A DNA stretch of 6,426 nt from Nitrospirota bacterium (GTDB lineage: Bacteria > Nitrospirota > Nitrospiria > Nitrospirales > UBA8639). The DNA lies in assembly GCA_029881175.1 (NCBI GenBank), contig JAOUNC010000165.1:1-6426 (forward strand), given 5' to 3'. How positions within the stretch are numbered: the first letter of the stretch is position 1; every line of letters begins with the position of its first letter. The notes below the pieces were generated by a model. That model was not told the DNA's origin. It saw only the letters and a list, made by a program, of their open reading frames with translations, and ran no database searches. Below, piece by piece: positions 1 to 5,894 of this stretch. The translations under genes were made by a program, and so were the position numbers.

Positions 1-1383
1 AGCCATCAATGATGCCACTACTTCGGCAAACTTCTGCAACGACGCCGTGGCTTGTTCAAGGGGTATTCCACTGACTTGTTGCCATTCTTGAATCGCCTCC
101 GCATCCTGCGCCACAGAGGCCAGCCGTGCCCAATCATCCCAGCCTCCCACCAGACGAAAATGATGAACCGCCTGCACCCAGAGATGCGAAGACCCTTGAA
201 ACGTCTGTTCCACCTGAGACGCTCCCCGATACCATGGAGAGGTCACCACATCCAAGACCTTCCGCCAGGGGACCTGCTCCTCTCGAAGGCCAGCGAGCAA
301 CCACCAAACCTTGGCCACGGGTTCTTCCAACAACGGTCTGGTCGCAGTTGTTTCAAAGGGAATGCGATGCGCCTGAAAGATTCGCTTCAGAAAAGGGAGA
401 TACGGCTCAAGGTTCCGAGCCACCACCCCTACCTCATGCCAGGCACCACACACCCGTTCCACATCCTGCACAATTTTTTTGCAGGCAAAGGTCAACTCAC
501 CTTCCGGACCGACGGCATTGACGACTCGTATTGTTGGCGACCATGTTGCGACCGATTCATGTGGTGAGGTTCCCCTGGTGCCTTGCGCCGATTGATGCCT
601 CACGCCGGCTTTGAGGAGATGGCGATCAAGAAACCGTTGGGCAAACAGCGAGGCATCTCCTTCGACAAGGGGGAAAAAGACGGTCACCGCTGTTGCACGT
701 GCCACTTCTTCTAATAACGATAATTGCACCTGGGTAATATCGTAAAACCCGTAATAGAACACGGCGGAAAGCCTGGCCATAAAAGGTGACTGCGCCACCC
801 AGGGAATGACCGAATTCGTGAGATCATCAGGCAAACCCACGCCAAGCTGCCCACTCCAGTCCCGAAGCACCGCATGCAGCCCCAACACACCTTGCAAACG
901 CTCAGTGGCCGTTTCGTCGAACAACCCTTCTTGCAATCCACGAAAGACGACACTTGGCTCAACTTGCGCTTCTTGAACATCTTGAATCGTTCGCCATAGG
1001 GCCCGACACATCCCTGACGATTCAGCATGCGCCACAAAGGGATTGGACGCCGCCTGATCCTGTTGCAAGACAGAAGACAAGGCATATTCATAAAACAGGT
1101 CTCCCACGAGTTCCAGTGAAGGGATTGGTCCCGCTGACGAACTGACGGCTCGCCGTTCCGCCTCTAAACGCCGTGCAAATTGATGGAAGGTTAAAAAATG
1201 GACGTCGAACAGCGCACAGGCCTGTTCGGCGCACAAGAGCCACTGCAAGCGCCGTCGCAACGACTCGGAGGGGACGACGATGGCAAAGGGGGTACGAACG
1301 TCAGCGGCTTTGATCCGCTGAACGGTTTCAACAAGCTTCGCTTCTAAATAGGGGTGGAAAGGACCGCTGAGAAGAGTAAACAT
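1..1383 (-). CDS. AddB/RexB-like helicase-nuclease subunit (PD-(D/E)XK nuclease family), N-terminal part, cut by window edge
   Basis: The frame is open without a stop from an ATG at 1383 to base 1, giving 461 codons. An in-frame TAA at 1402-1404 with no start codon after it makes this ATG the first possible start. The protein resembles the N-terminal inactivated-helicase part of AddB/RexB-type subunits, which pair with a UvrD-like AddA helicase to resect double-strand breaks in the cytoplasm. Recognisable pieces are the segment FAIVVPSESLRRRLQWLL (about residues 33-50) followed by VHFLTFHQFARRL (61-73), the block YYGFYDITQVQLSLLE near residue 211, and a segment near 315-345 with VVARNLEPYLPFL and then HRIPFE. 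The N-terminus reads LLSGPFHPYLEAKL where family members with a P-loop have a GKT/GKS motif, so Walker A is absent. The C-terminal nuclease domain and cysteine cluster would lie outside the window, as would a possible addA partner. Family assignment is good; the exact subfamily is less sure. Confidence 0.8.
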   Translation of the reverse strand, partial: MFTLLSGPFHPYLEAKLVETVQRIKAADVRTPFAIVVPSESLRRRLQWLLCAEQACALFDVHFLTFHQFARRLEAERRAVSSSAGPIPSLELVGDLFYEYALSSVLQQDQAASNPFVAHAESSGMCRALWRTIQDVQEAQVEPSVVFRGLQEGLFDETATERLQGVLGLHAVLRDWSGQLGVGLPDDLTNSVIPWVAQSPFMARLSAVFYYGFYDITQVQLSLLEEVARATAVTVFFPLVEGDASLFAQRFLDRHLLKAGVRHQSAQGTRGTSPHESVATWSPTIRVVNAVGPEGELTFACKKIVQDVERVCGAWHEVGVVARNLEPYLPFLKRIFQAHRIPFETTATRPLLEEPVAKVWWLLAGLREEQVPWRKVLDVVTSPWYRGASQVEQTFQGSSHLWVQAVHHFRLVGGWDDWARLASVAQDAEAIQEWQQVSGIPLEQATASLQKFAEVVASLMA

Positions 1384-1456
1384 CCAGGAGTCTGTCCGAG
1401 ATTAACAATCGTCGCGAGGGCGTGCGAGGTGGAATGAGAGGCTTCGAGCGCTTACG

Positions 1457-1478
1457 GTACATCATTGAATACTTGTAC
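1457..1478. repeat. short inverted repeat GTACA-N12-TGTAC upstream of the AddB-like gene
   Basis: Five-base arms GTACA (1457-1461) and TGTAC (1474-1478) flank 12 bases. The repeat lies 74 bases before the ATG of the AddB-like gene, in the 221-base gap 1384-1604, which otherwise shows no convincing gene, terminator or RNA. It could be an operator for the repair gene, but arms this short occur by chance and it matches no LexA site that I can name with confidence. Confidence 0.2.
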
Positions 1479-1604
1479 GAAAAGAACTGGAACGTGTCGG
1501 GCACATCCAGCGCGAACACAGAACCTCATCTTGGACAGAGGCCTCAAGCCTTGGCAACCTTATCGGCCAACGAGGAGAGGCAAGAGCCTGGCAGGCCGAA
1601 TATC

Positions 1605-1784
1605 TTAGCCGGTTTCCGGGCCGATTAATTCCCCATTACAATCAGGACAGGACCAATCGCCGTCAATGAGAGACATCGGATCGCCACAAAATGAACATTC
1701 TGGGGGAGGACCGGAATCGATCCTCGGGAGGATTGGCAATTCAATATCTAATTCGTTGTCATCCTCGTCATCATCAATAGTCAT
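1605..1784 (-). CDS. small acidic zinc-ribbon protein, 59 aa
   Basis: The frame runs from an ATG at 1784 to a TAA at 1605-1607. The N-terminus is strongly acidic (MTIDDDEDDNELDIELP), followed by a proline-rich linker. A zinc ribbon comes next, with CSFC at residues 30-33 and CPDC at 46-49; the spacing C-x2-C-x12-C-x2-C is typical of a single structural zinc site. There is no enzyme motif, signal peptide or membrane segment, so a small cytoplasmic binding or adaptor protein is most likely; its function is unknown. It starts 12 bases after the stop of the thioredoxin-like gene. Its best ribosome-binding match, AGGA, overlaps that gene's TAG stop, which suggests an operon with translational coupling. 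The clean cysteine pattern and the tight spacing make a real gene likely despite its small size. Confidence 0.72.
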   Translation of the reverse strand: MTIDDDEDDNELDIELPILPRIDSGPPPECSFCGDPMSLIDGDWSCPDCNGELIGPETG

Positions 1785-1796
1785 AAGGAGTCGTTC

Positions 1797-2081
1797 CTAA
1801 TCTTCATCATCCGTCTTCTTGGGTTTGGGTTTCGCCTTGGCTTGAATGGCTTTTTCTGCACTTTCACGAGGCGGCACGCCAATAAAGGTCAGGCGCCCAT
1901 TAATAGTGGTGGCCGGCACAGCACGAATCGAATGCCGTTCCGCCAGTTCTTGCCCCGCCTCTGATCCGATATCAATTTCCCGGTAACTAAAACTATATTT
2001 CACGCGCATGCCTTTCCACATGGTTTTCGCGGAAGGACAGGCAGCACAGGACTTCGACACCAACAACGTCACATTCGCCAT
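1797..2081 (-). CDS. thioredoxin/glutaredoxin-like protein with CAAC active site, 94 aa
   Basis: The ATG at 2081 is preceded by GGGAG (2091-2095) at 9 bases. The protein opens with a beta strand, ANVTLLVSKS, leading into the redox motif CAAC (residues 12-15) and then P16 at the start of the first helix. The strand SYREIDI (32-38) and the segment RAVPATTING (53-62) follow, with the conserved cis-proline at P56 of the thioredoxin fold. A lysine/proline-rich tail ends in the acidic TDDED. This is close to the minimal thioredoxin/glutaredoxin-fold length. It probably acts as a cytoplasmic dithiol-disulfide carrier, since no signal peptide is seen; its partners are unknown. The CAAC dipeptide differs from thioredoxin CGPC and glutaredoxin CPYC, so redox potential and substrate cannot be inferred. 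It is the first gene of a pair with the downstream zinc-ribbon protein and probably uses the promoter at 2189-2217. Confidence 0.82.
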   Translation of the reverse strand: MANVTLLVSKSCAACPSAKTMWKGMRVKYSFSYREIDIGSEAGQELAERHSIRAVPATTINGRLTFIGVPPRESAEKAIQAKAKPKPKKTDDED

Positions 2082-2188
2082 AACATCTCACTCCCTTTCA
2101 CTGAATTGGATAGAAGGTCATGTTAGCATCCACGAAAAGAGCCGAGCAAGGCGAGCGGTAAAAGTCCTGCAGATCAACCCTTTCCCCC

Positions 2189-2217
2189 CTCATACCGATA
2201 GATACAATTGTTATCAA
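2189..2217 (-). promoter_or_regulatory. candidate sigma70 promoter for the thioredoxin-like/zinc-ribbon unit
   Basis: Read on the minus strand, a -35 TTGATA (2217-2212) and a -10 TATGAG (2194-2189) are separated by exactly 17 bases. Transcription would start near 2182 and leave an untranslated leader of about 100 bases before the ATG at 2081. The -35 box is close to consensus; the -10 box matches at the key first two positions but is weak at the end. This is prediction only. Confidence 0.4.
2201..2215. promoter_or_regulatory. operator-like inverted repeat GATA-N7-TATC in the divergent intergenic region
   Basis: GATA (2201-2204) and TATC (2212-2215) flank CAATTGT, giving a near-palindrome that overlaps the -35 box of the leftward promoter candidate. 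It also contains TACAAT (2203-2208), a possible -10 box for the rightward FKBP fusion gene, although no good -35 box is seen for it. A second palindrome, GTTGA-T-TCAAC, lies at 2230-2240. A regulator bound here could affect both divergent units. The arms are short and the region is AT-rich, so chance is a real possibility. Confidence 0.25.
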
Positions 2218-2288
2218 ACAAAAAAACTTGTTGATTCAACCTCATCGCCACAAAAGGCTCCAAGAACTCTCAACCCAATCATTCCACC

Positions 2289-3371
2289 ATGAGAATTAAA
2301 TCCGGAATTAAAATATTAGAGGAACAAGAAGGCCATGGGCCGGAAGCTCAGAATGGCGATCAATGCATCTATCATTGGAAAGTTTTCCTCAATCGAGGTG
2401 AGGAAATCCATTTTGATGCCATCCATATTCGCCGATTCGATGAGGGTCTTCACCCGTATGAACCACGACCCACTATCCGATTCATTGGAGCAGAGGCCGT
2501 GATTGATCGTACAACCACCTTAGGGCGGCGAGAAGCCTTTTCCTTTATTCACAACACCTTACGGGGCATGAAAGTTGGTGGCTATCGCAAAGCTCGCCTC
2601 AGCCCACACCTGGGATATGGGAAAGGAGGTCTTCCAGAATATGGCATTCCTCCTGATGCCGTCCTTATTGTCGAAATATGGCTGCATGCTATTCAACCAA
2701 AAAGTATTCATAGGAACAAAGATCCATACTTTGGATTTGATCCTCACTTTTTTAACACTGTCATGGCTACCTGCTCTCAAGAGCTTCAGGCCCTAGGCCT
2801 GCATACCCATGATCGAACCACTTTATCCATGCCACTTTCCGAGAATTTTTCAGGGTGGGTCTATCTCACGCCTTCAACCCGCGAACCACAGAATCGCGTA
2901 AATATTGACCCCATGATCGGAGTATGGTTTGCCCCACACCTTCAGATATGGAACGAGATCATGGATAGCCAGACCAATCGGTCACCAATCTGTGGCTGGA
3001 TTGGACACCTCATGCCGGACGATGCAGAAAAGTATTTCGCCTTTTCTGTTGAGAACGCGGTCAAATCAACCGCACAAGAATTAGCTACCGCCGTCAAACA
3101 ATACGGCTTCCCCTTTATGAAGGCCTTGGCCCAACCTGAACCCTACCTCGAACACGTAAGACTAAACAGTTCTAAAATTCACAATGCACCAATGCTGGCC
3201 ACGTTATATTATGTTCTCAACGAGAGAGAAAAAATGCTGGATACCCTGAACAGGTTCGAAAAGGAAGGAAGGCAGAAAAACCGGCAGGATGGGGGGTTCA
3301 AAGAATATTTACAGTTTTCAAAAAAGTTTTCGGCCTATGTCGACACAATGAATCACAAAATGAAAATTTAG
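2289..3371 (+). CDS. FKBP-type peptidyl-prolyl isomerase domain fused to an uncharacterised C-terminal region, 360 aa
   Basis: Residues about 4-135 form an FKBP-type prolyl isomerase domain. It opens with IKILEEQEGHGPEAQNGD and YHWKVFLNRGEEI, continues with TLGRREAF, and ends with GYRKARLSPHLGYG and GIPPDAVLIVEIWL, the typical final strand-loop-strand of FKBPs with the conserved tyrosine (Y110) and isoleucine (I120). The region between the first strands and TLGRRE departs from classical FKBP12, and the usual FDSS-type active-site sequence is not clear, so catalytic activity is uncertain. Ordinary stand-alone members would stop near residue 140. Here another 220 residues follow (HFFNTVMATC to the end), with a motif region IDPMIGVWFAP, a GYLMP-like GHLMPDD and YGFPFMKAL, and a lysine-rich helical tail. 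I do not recognise this part firmly; it loosely recalls small immunity-type hypothetical proteins. No signal peptide or membrane segment is seen. The ATG is the first start after an in-frame TGA at 2232-2234, but no Shine-Dalgarno sequence precedes it. The gene is transcribed opposite to all its neighbours. Confidence 0.82.
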   Translation: MRIKSGIKILEEQEGHGPEAQNGDQCIYHWKVFLNRGEEIHFDAIHIRRFDEGLHPYEPRPTIRFIGAEAVIDRTTTLGRREAFSFIHNTLRGMKVGGYRKARLSPHLGYGKGGLPEYGIPPDAVLIVEIWLHAIQPKSIHRNKDPYFGFDPHFFNTVMATCSQELQALGLHTHDRTTLSMPLSENFSGWVYLTPSTREPQNRVNIDPMIGVWFAPHLQIWNEIMDSQTNRSPICGWIGHLMPDDAEKYFAFSVENAVKSTAQELATAVKQYGFPFMKALAQPEPYLEHVRLNSSKIHNAPMLATLYYVLNEREKMLDTLNRFEKEGRQKNRQDGGFKEYLQFSKKFSAYVDTMNHKMKI

Positions 3372-3439
3372 GAGTCCGTCTTCATTATTTCCCGCACCTT
3401 GTTTTCTTGTGCTGTCTACCTGCATTGCACTGATAATCA

Positions 3440-4120
3440 TCAATCACATTTTCCAGGATCGAGTTCGATAATGCCTTTGCGAATGGCCATAATGGCCGCT
3501 TGCGTCCGATCATAGGCATGCAGTTTGTGGAAAATATTCCGGACATGGTTTTTGACCGTTTTTTCACTAAGATCCAGCACATTGGCAATTTCCTTGTTAG
3601 TTTTGCCATCGGCGACTAATTGCAAGACGGTAATCTCCCGCTCGGTAAGATCATGTTCTAAAATTCCTCGTTTTTTTCCTTTCCCTTCAGACAGTAACGA
3701 GAACTCCGCCAAGATCTTACTCGCCACAGAGGGGTGGATGAGCGACTCACCTTTCGCAATCGTTCGGATGGCCGCAATGATTTGCGCTGAATCACAATCT
3801 TTGAGGAGATAGCCCGTCGCTCCAGCTCGCACGAGATCAAAAATATATTGTTGCTCCTCATACATCGTGAGCGCCACAACACCAATATGTGGGAACTCCC
3901 GCTTGATAATACGGGTGGCTTCGATCCCCGTCATTCCCGGCATGCTCACATCCATGAGAATGACATCCGGCAAAAGGAGTCGAGTTTGCTCGACCGCCTC
4001 GCCCCCGTCTTTGGCTTCACCGATGACTTGAATATCATCTTTCGTTTCGAGAATCGCCGAGAGCCCTTCTCGCACCACGCGATGATCATCGACAATGAGG
4101 ACTTTAGTTTTTTTTGACAT
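3440..4120 (-). CDS. NarL/FixJ-family two-component response regulator, 226 aa
   Basis: An N-terminal receiver domain (about residues 5-120) carries the acidic pair D11-D12, the phosphoacceptor D57 in LMDVSMPGMTG, the switch threonine T85 and lysine K107 in YLLKD. After a linker rich in lysine and glycine (about 145-153), a LuxR-type helix-turn-helix domain follows: LTEREITVLQLVADGKTNKEIA (158-179) and then LSEKTVKNHVRNIFHKL (184-200). All the residues expected for phosphorylation are present. It should act as a phosphorylation-dependent transcription factor binding DNA as a dimer. Its start overlaps the 3' end of the kinase gene by 17 bases, with AAAGGAG (4137-4131) 10 bases upstream inside the kinase coding region, so the two are co-expressed and are almost surely cognate partners. 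Target genes cannot be told from the window. The gene ends tail-to-tail with the FKBP fusion gene; no clear terminator lies in the 68-base gap. Confidence 0.95.
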   Translation of the reverse strand: MSKKTKVLIVDDHRVVREGLSAILETKDDIQVIGEAKDGGEAVEQTRLLLPDVILMDVSMPGMTGIEATRIIKREFPHIGVVALTMYEEQQYIFDLVRAGATGYLLKDCDSAQIIAAIRTIAKGESLIHPSVASKILAEFSLLSEGKGKKRGILEHDLTEREITVLQLVADGKTNKEIANVLDLSEKTVKNHVRNIFHKLHAYDRTQAAIMAIRKGIIELDPGKCD

Positions 4121-5258
4121 AGCCGATTTTCTCCTTTGTGACGAGAGGGATGGTCATCTCAACAGTCGTTCCGGCTCGAGGTTTCGAGACCCACTGAACG
4201 TCACCCCCCAACATCCTTGCACGTTCCTTTATGCTTCTCACTCCGAAATGATCCCATTTCTCAGGATTCTGACGTTCCTGCTGGACATCAAAGCCTTGTC
4301 CATTGTCAGAAACCCTGGCTTCTAATAGATCCTGTTTCAGTTGAACATTGACAACGACTTTGGTGGCCTTGGCATGTTTGACGACATTACTCAACGCTTC
4401 CTGCACCATGCGAAAAACAAACACTTTGGTTTTGGGATCGAGCTGCGATTCATCTCCACTTCCCTCAAAGGTTGTCTCAATCCGATGCTCTCGTTCATAC
4501 GACGTCAGATAATTTGAGAGAGCCGGGATGAACGCCAAGTGATCGTATTGCCCCGGACGGAGATTATACACCACCTCTCGCGCTTCTTGAATCGCATGCT
4601 TTAATTGTACGGTGGTTTGATTCAGCATGGTCAACCCTTTATCAGGATCTTCGGACACGAGTTCACGCACACGTTCCATCTTGAGATTGACACCCACCAA
4701 GGTTTGCACTAACCCATCGTGAATTTCACAGGCGATGCGCGTACGCTCTTCATCCACAGCCCCTTCAGCTTCTTCCTTGACATACAGACGGAAGAGCGAT
4801 TGATAGCGAGTCAGCGTGCTTTCAATTTCCGCCGAGGCACGAATTCGTGCCTCAATCAATTGCCACATAAACTTGGCACTGGCTCCGCCAACCAGCGCTA
4901 AATGGGGCGCTTGCACTTCCATGAGCTTCTGTTCCACCGCTGGATCACCCGTGACATCAATCACTAAATCCACATCTTTCAGCTTTAACAGGTCTTGATA
5001 GCGGCGGTGGATAGGAATACCCAATTTTTTGGCAAGACGGACTCCCCTCGTTAAGGGTCGGGTTTCCGCGACACCCACGACAGTGACCAACGGGTCTTCA
5101 GCGAAAATTTCCATAAGAGCCATGCCGCCTTGCCCTGCCCCAATAATGGCCACACGGCTGGTGGTGACGCCATGTGATCCTCGATTAGATACTGGCTTCG
5201 AAGAAACCTTTGCGCGCTTGGTAGGTTTGGTAGGCTTTGTAGTTTTGAGAGATGGCAT
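4104..5258 (-). CDS. soluble NarL-type sensor histidine kinase with N-terminal NAD-binding Rossmann domain
   Basis: With the ATG at 5258 the protein has 384 residues. After a basic, Lys/Thr/Pro-rich leader comes a Rossmann domain (about 35-140): RVAIIGAGQGG with the GxGxxG nucleotide loop at 40-45, then VVGVAETRP, whose glutamate after the second strand suggests NAD rather than NADP, and DLVIDVTGDPAV, as in dehydrogenase families. A helical stretch leads to the HisKA_3 dimerisation domain with the phosphoacceptor in ACEIHDGLVQTL (H180). The ATPase domain has the N box VQEALSN (E287, N291), DNGQGF (318-323) and FGVRSIKERARMLGG. No transmembrane segment is present, so it senses in the cytoplasm and should phosphorylate the overlapping response regulator. 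A GTG at 5327 would add 23 residues but sits within a hairpin; neither start has a good ribosome-binding site, and I prefer the ATG because the extra residues look non-coding. Kinase identity is sure; the ligand is inferred. Confidence 0.92.
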   Translation of the reverse strand: MPSLKTTKPTKPTKRAKVSSKPVSNRGSHGVTTSRVAIIGAGQGGMALMEIFAEDPLVTVVGVAETRPLTRGVRLAKKLGIPIHRRYQDLLKLKDVDLVIDVTGDPAVEQKLMEVQAPHLALVGGASAKFMWQLIEARIRASAEIESTLTRYQSLFRLYVKEEAEGAVDEERTRIACEIHDGLVQTLVGVNLKMERVRELVSEDPDKGLTMLNQTTVQLKHAIQEAREVVYNLRPGQYDHLAFIPALSNYLTSYEREHRIETTFEGSGDESQLDPKTKVFVFRMVQEALSNVVKHAKATKVVVNVQLKQDLLEARVSDNGQGFDVQQERQNPEKWDHFGVRSIKERARMLGGDVQWVSKPRAGTTVEMTIPLVTKEKIGYVKKN

Positions 5259-5315
5259 ACAGGGGCCGGTTGTGAATGGGTGAGCGCACGTTCTCGAGGA
5301 AGTTATGCCCCTCTT

Positions 5316-5332
5316 CTCTTGTTTCACAAGAG
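5316..5332. repeat. perfect 7-base inverted repeat (CTCTTGT-TTC-ACAAGAG) upstream of the kinase gene
   Basis: CTCTTGT (5316-5322) and ACAAGAG (5326-5332) pair perfectly around a three-base loop. It lies in the 131-base gap between nrdR and the kinase gene and covers the alternative GTG start of the kinase (5327-5325). No T-run follows on either strand, so it is not a typical intrinsic terminator. It could be an operator or an RNA hairpin affecting expression of the two-component pair. The rest of the gap (5259-5389) shows only a weak CCGA/TCGG repeat near 5360-5373 and no clear promoter. Confidence 0.4.
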
Positions 5333-5389
5333 CAATGAAGGAAGCATGGTCTGGGTTAGCCGACTTAGATCGGTTAGGGATCTCCGCTT

Positions 5390-5854
5390 CTACGGACGCC
5401 CAGAGTCATGGGTTAAGGCACGAATTGTATCCATGAATTGGTCGATGTCCTTAAACTCCCGATACACGGAAGCAAATCGCACGTAGGCGACGGGATCCAG
5501 CTCTTGCAAGGCCCGCATGACTTCTTCCCCAACCGTACGACTGGGCACTTCAGTTTCCCCTAAGTCTTGAATCCGTTTTTCTATGCGATCGACCGCCGCA
5601 CCTAACGCCCCGATGCTGACAGGCCGTTTTTCACAAGCCTTCTTGAGCCCCGCTAAAATCTTCGCCCGGTCAAAGGGCTCACGCCGGTTGTCTTTCTTGA
5701 CCACCATGGGCAGATTTTCTTCGATCCGTTCATAGGTGGTAAATCGCCGCTTACAGCCCAAACATTCACGACGACGGCGAATGACTTCCCCTTCCCGTGC
5801 AGTACGCGAGTCAATCACTTTATCTTCGAGCTTGTCACAGAACGGACATTTCAC
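5390..5854 (-). CDS. nrdR: transcriptional repressor NrdR, 154 aa
   Basis: NrdR is the zinc-ribbon/ATP-cone repressor that senses ATP/dATP and represses ribonucleotide reductase operons by binding paired NrdR boxes. The protein starts MKCPFC, with zinc cysteines C3, C6, C31 and C34, the DSR segment (residues 15-17), the basic run IRRRREC and CKRRFTTYERIE. The ATP-cone follows from about 49 to 139 (VVKKDNRREPFDRAKIL and on to VYREFKDIDQFMDTI). Length and motifs match the family well. The GTG start at 5854 is chosen because it gives the canonical MKCPFC start and has AAGGA (5868-5864) 9 bases upstream. The frame stays open further upstream into glyA, but that extension is not NrdR-like. It follows glyA by 40 bases and probably shares its transcript. 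No NrdR box is recognised in the window, so its targets lie elsewhere. Confidence 0.97.
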   Translation of the reverse strand: MKCPFCDKLEDKVIDSRTAREGEVIRRRRECLGCKRRFTTYERIEENLPMVVKKDNRREPFDRAKILAGLKKACEKRPVSIGALGAAVDRIEKRIQDLGETEVPSRTVGEEVMRALQELDPVAYVRFASVYREFKDIDQFMDTIRALTHDSGRP

Positions 5855-5863
5855 GAAAACGTG

Positions 5864-5868
5864 TCCTT
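5864..5868 (-). promoter_or_regulatory. ribosome-binding site deciding the nrdR GTG start
   Basis: AAGGA on the minus strand sits 9 bases before the GTG at 5854, in the glyA-nrdR gap. It supports the non-ATG start over the longer in-frame extension into glyA. Confidence 0.6.
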
Positions 5869-5894
5869 CGCGTTGGGAGGAAGCGTGGAGGAAA

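Noticed and set aside
52..567. Plus-strand open frames opposite the AddB-like gene, 171 and 131 codons
   Set aside because: They are antisense shadows of an uninterrupted recognisable coding frame, with low-complexity, Pro/Arg/His-rich translations.
711..1091. 126-codon minus-strand open frame
   Set aside because: It is out of frame within the continuous AddB-like coding region and its translation resembles no protein family.
1384..1604. Possible structured RNA in the 221-base gap
   Set aside because: Several short GC-rich inverted stretches occur (for example near 1589-1599), but no tRNA cloverleaf, SRP RNA core or terminator pattern could be built.
1328..1628. Small open frames on both strands in the gap between the AddB-like and zinc-ribbon genes
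   Set aside because: They overlap the start of the AddB-like gene or the end of the zinc-ribbon gene, lack ribosome-binding sites and show no family features.
3372..3439. Possible bidirectional terminator between the convergent FKBP fusion and response regulator genes
   Set aside because: No GC-rich stem followed by a T-run was found on either strand; only a weak TGAT/ATCA repeat is present.
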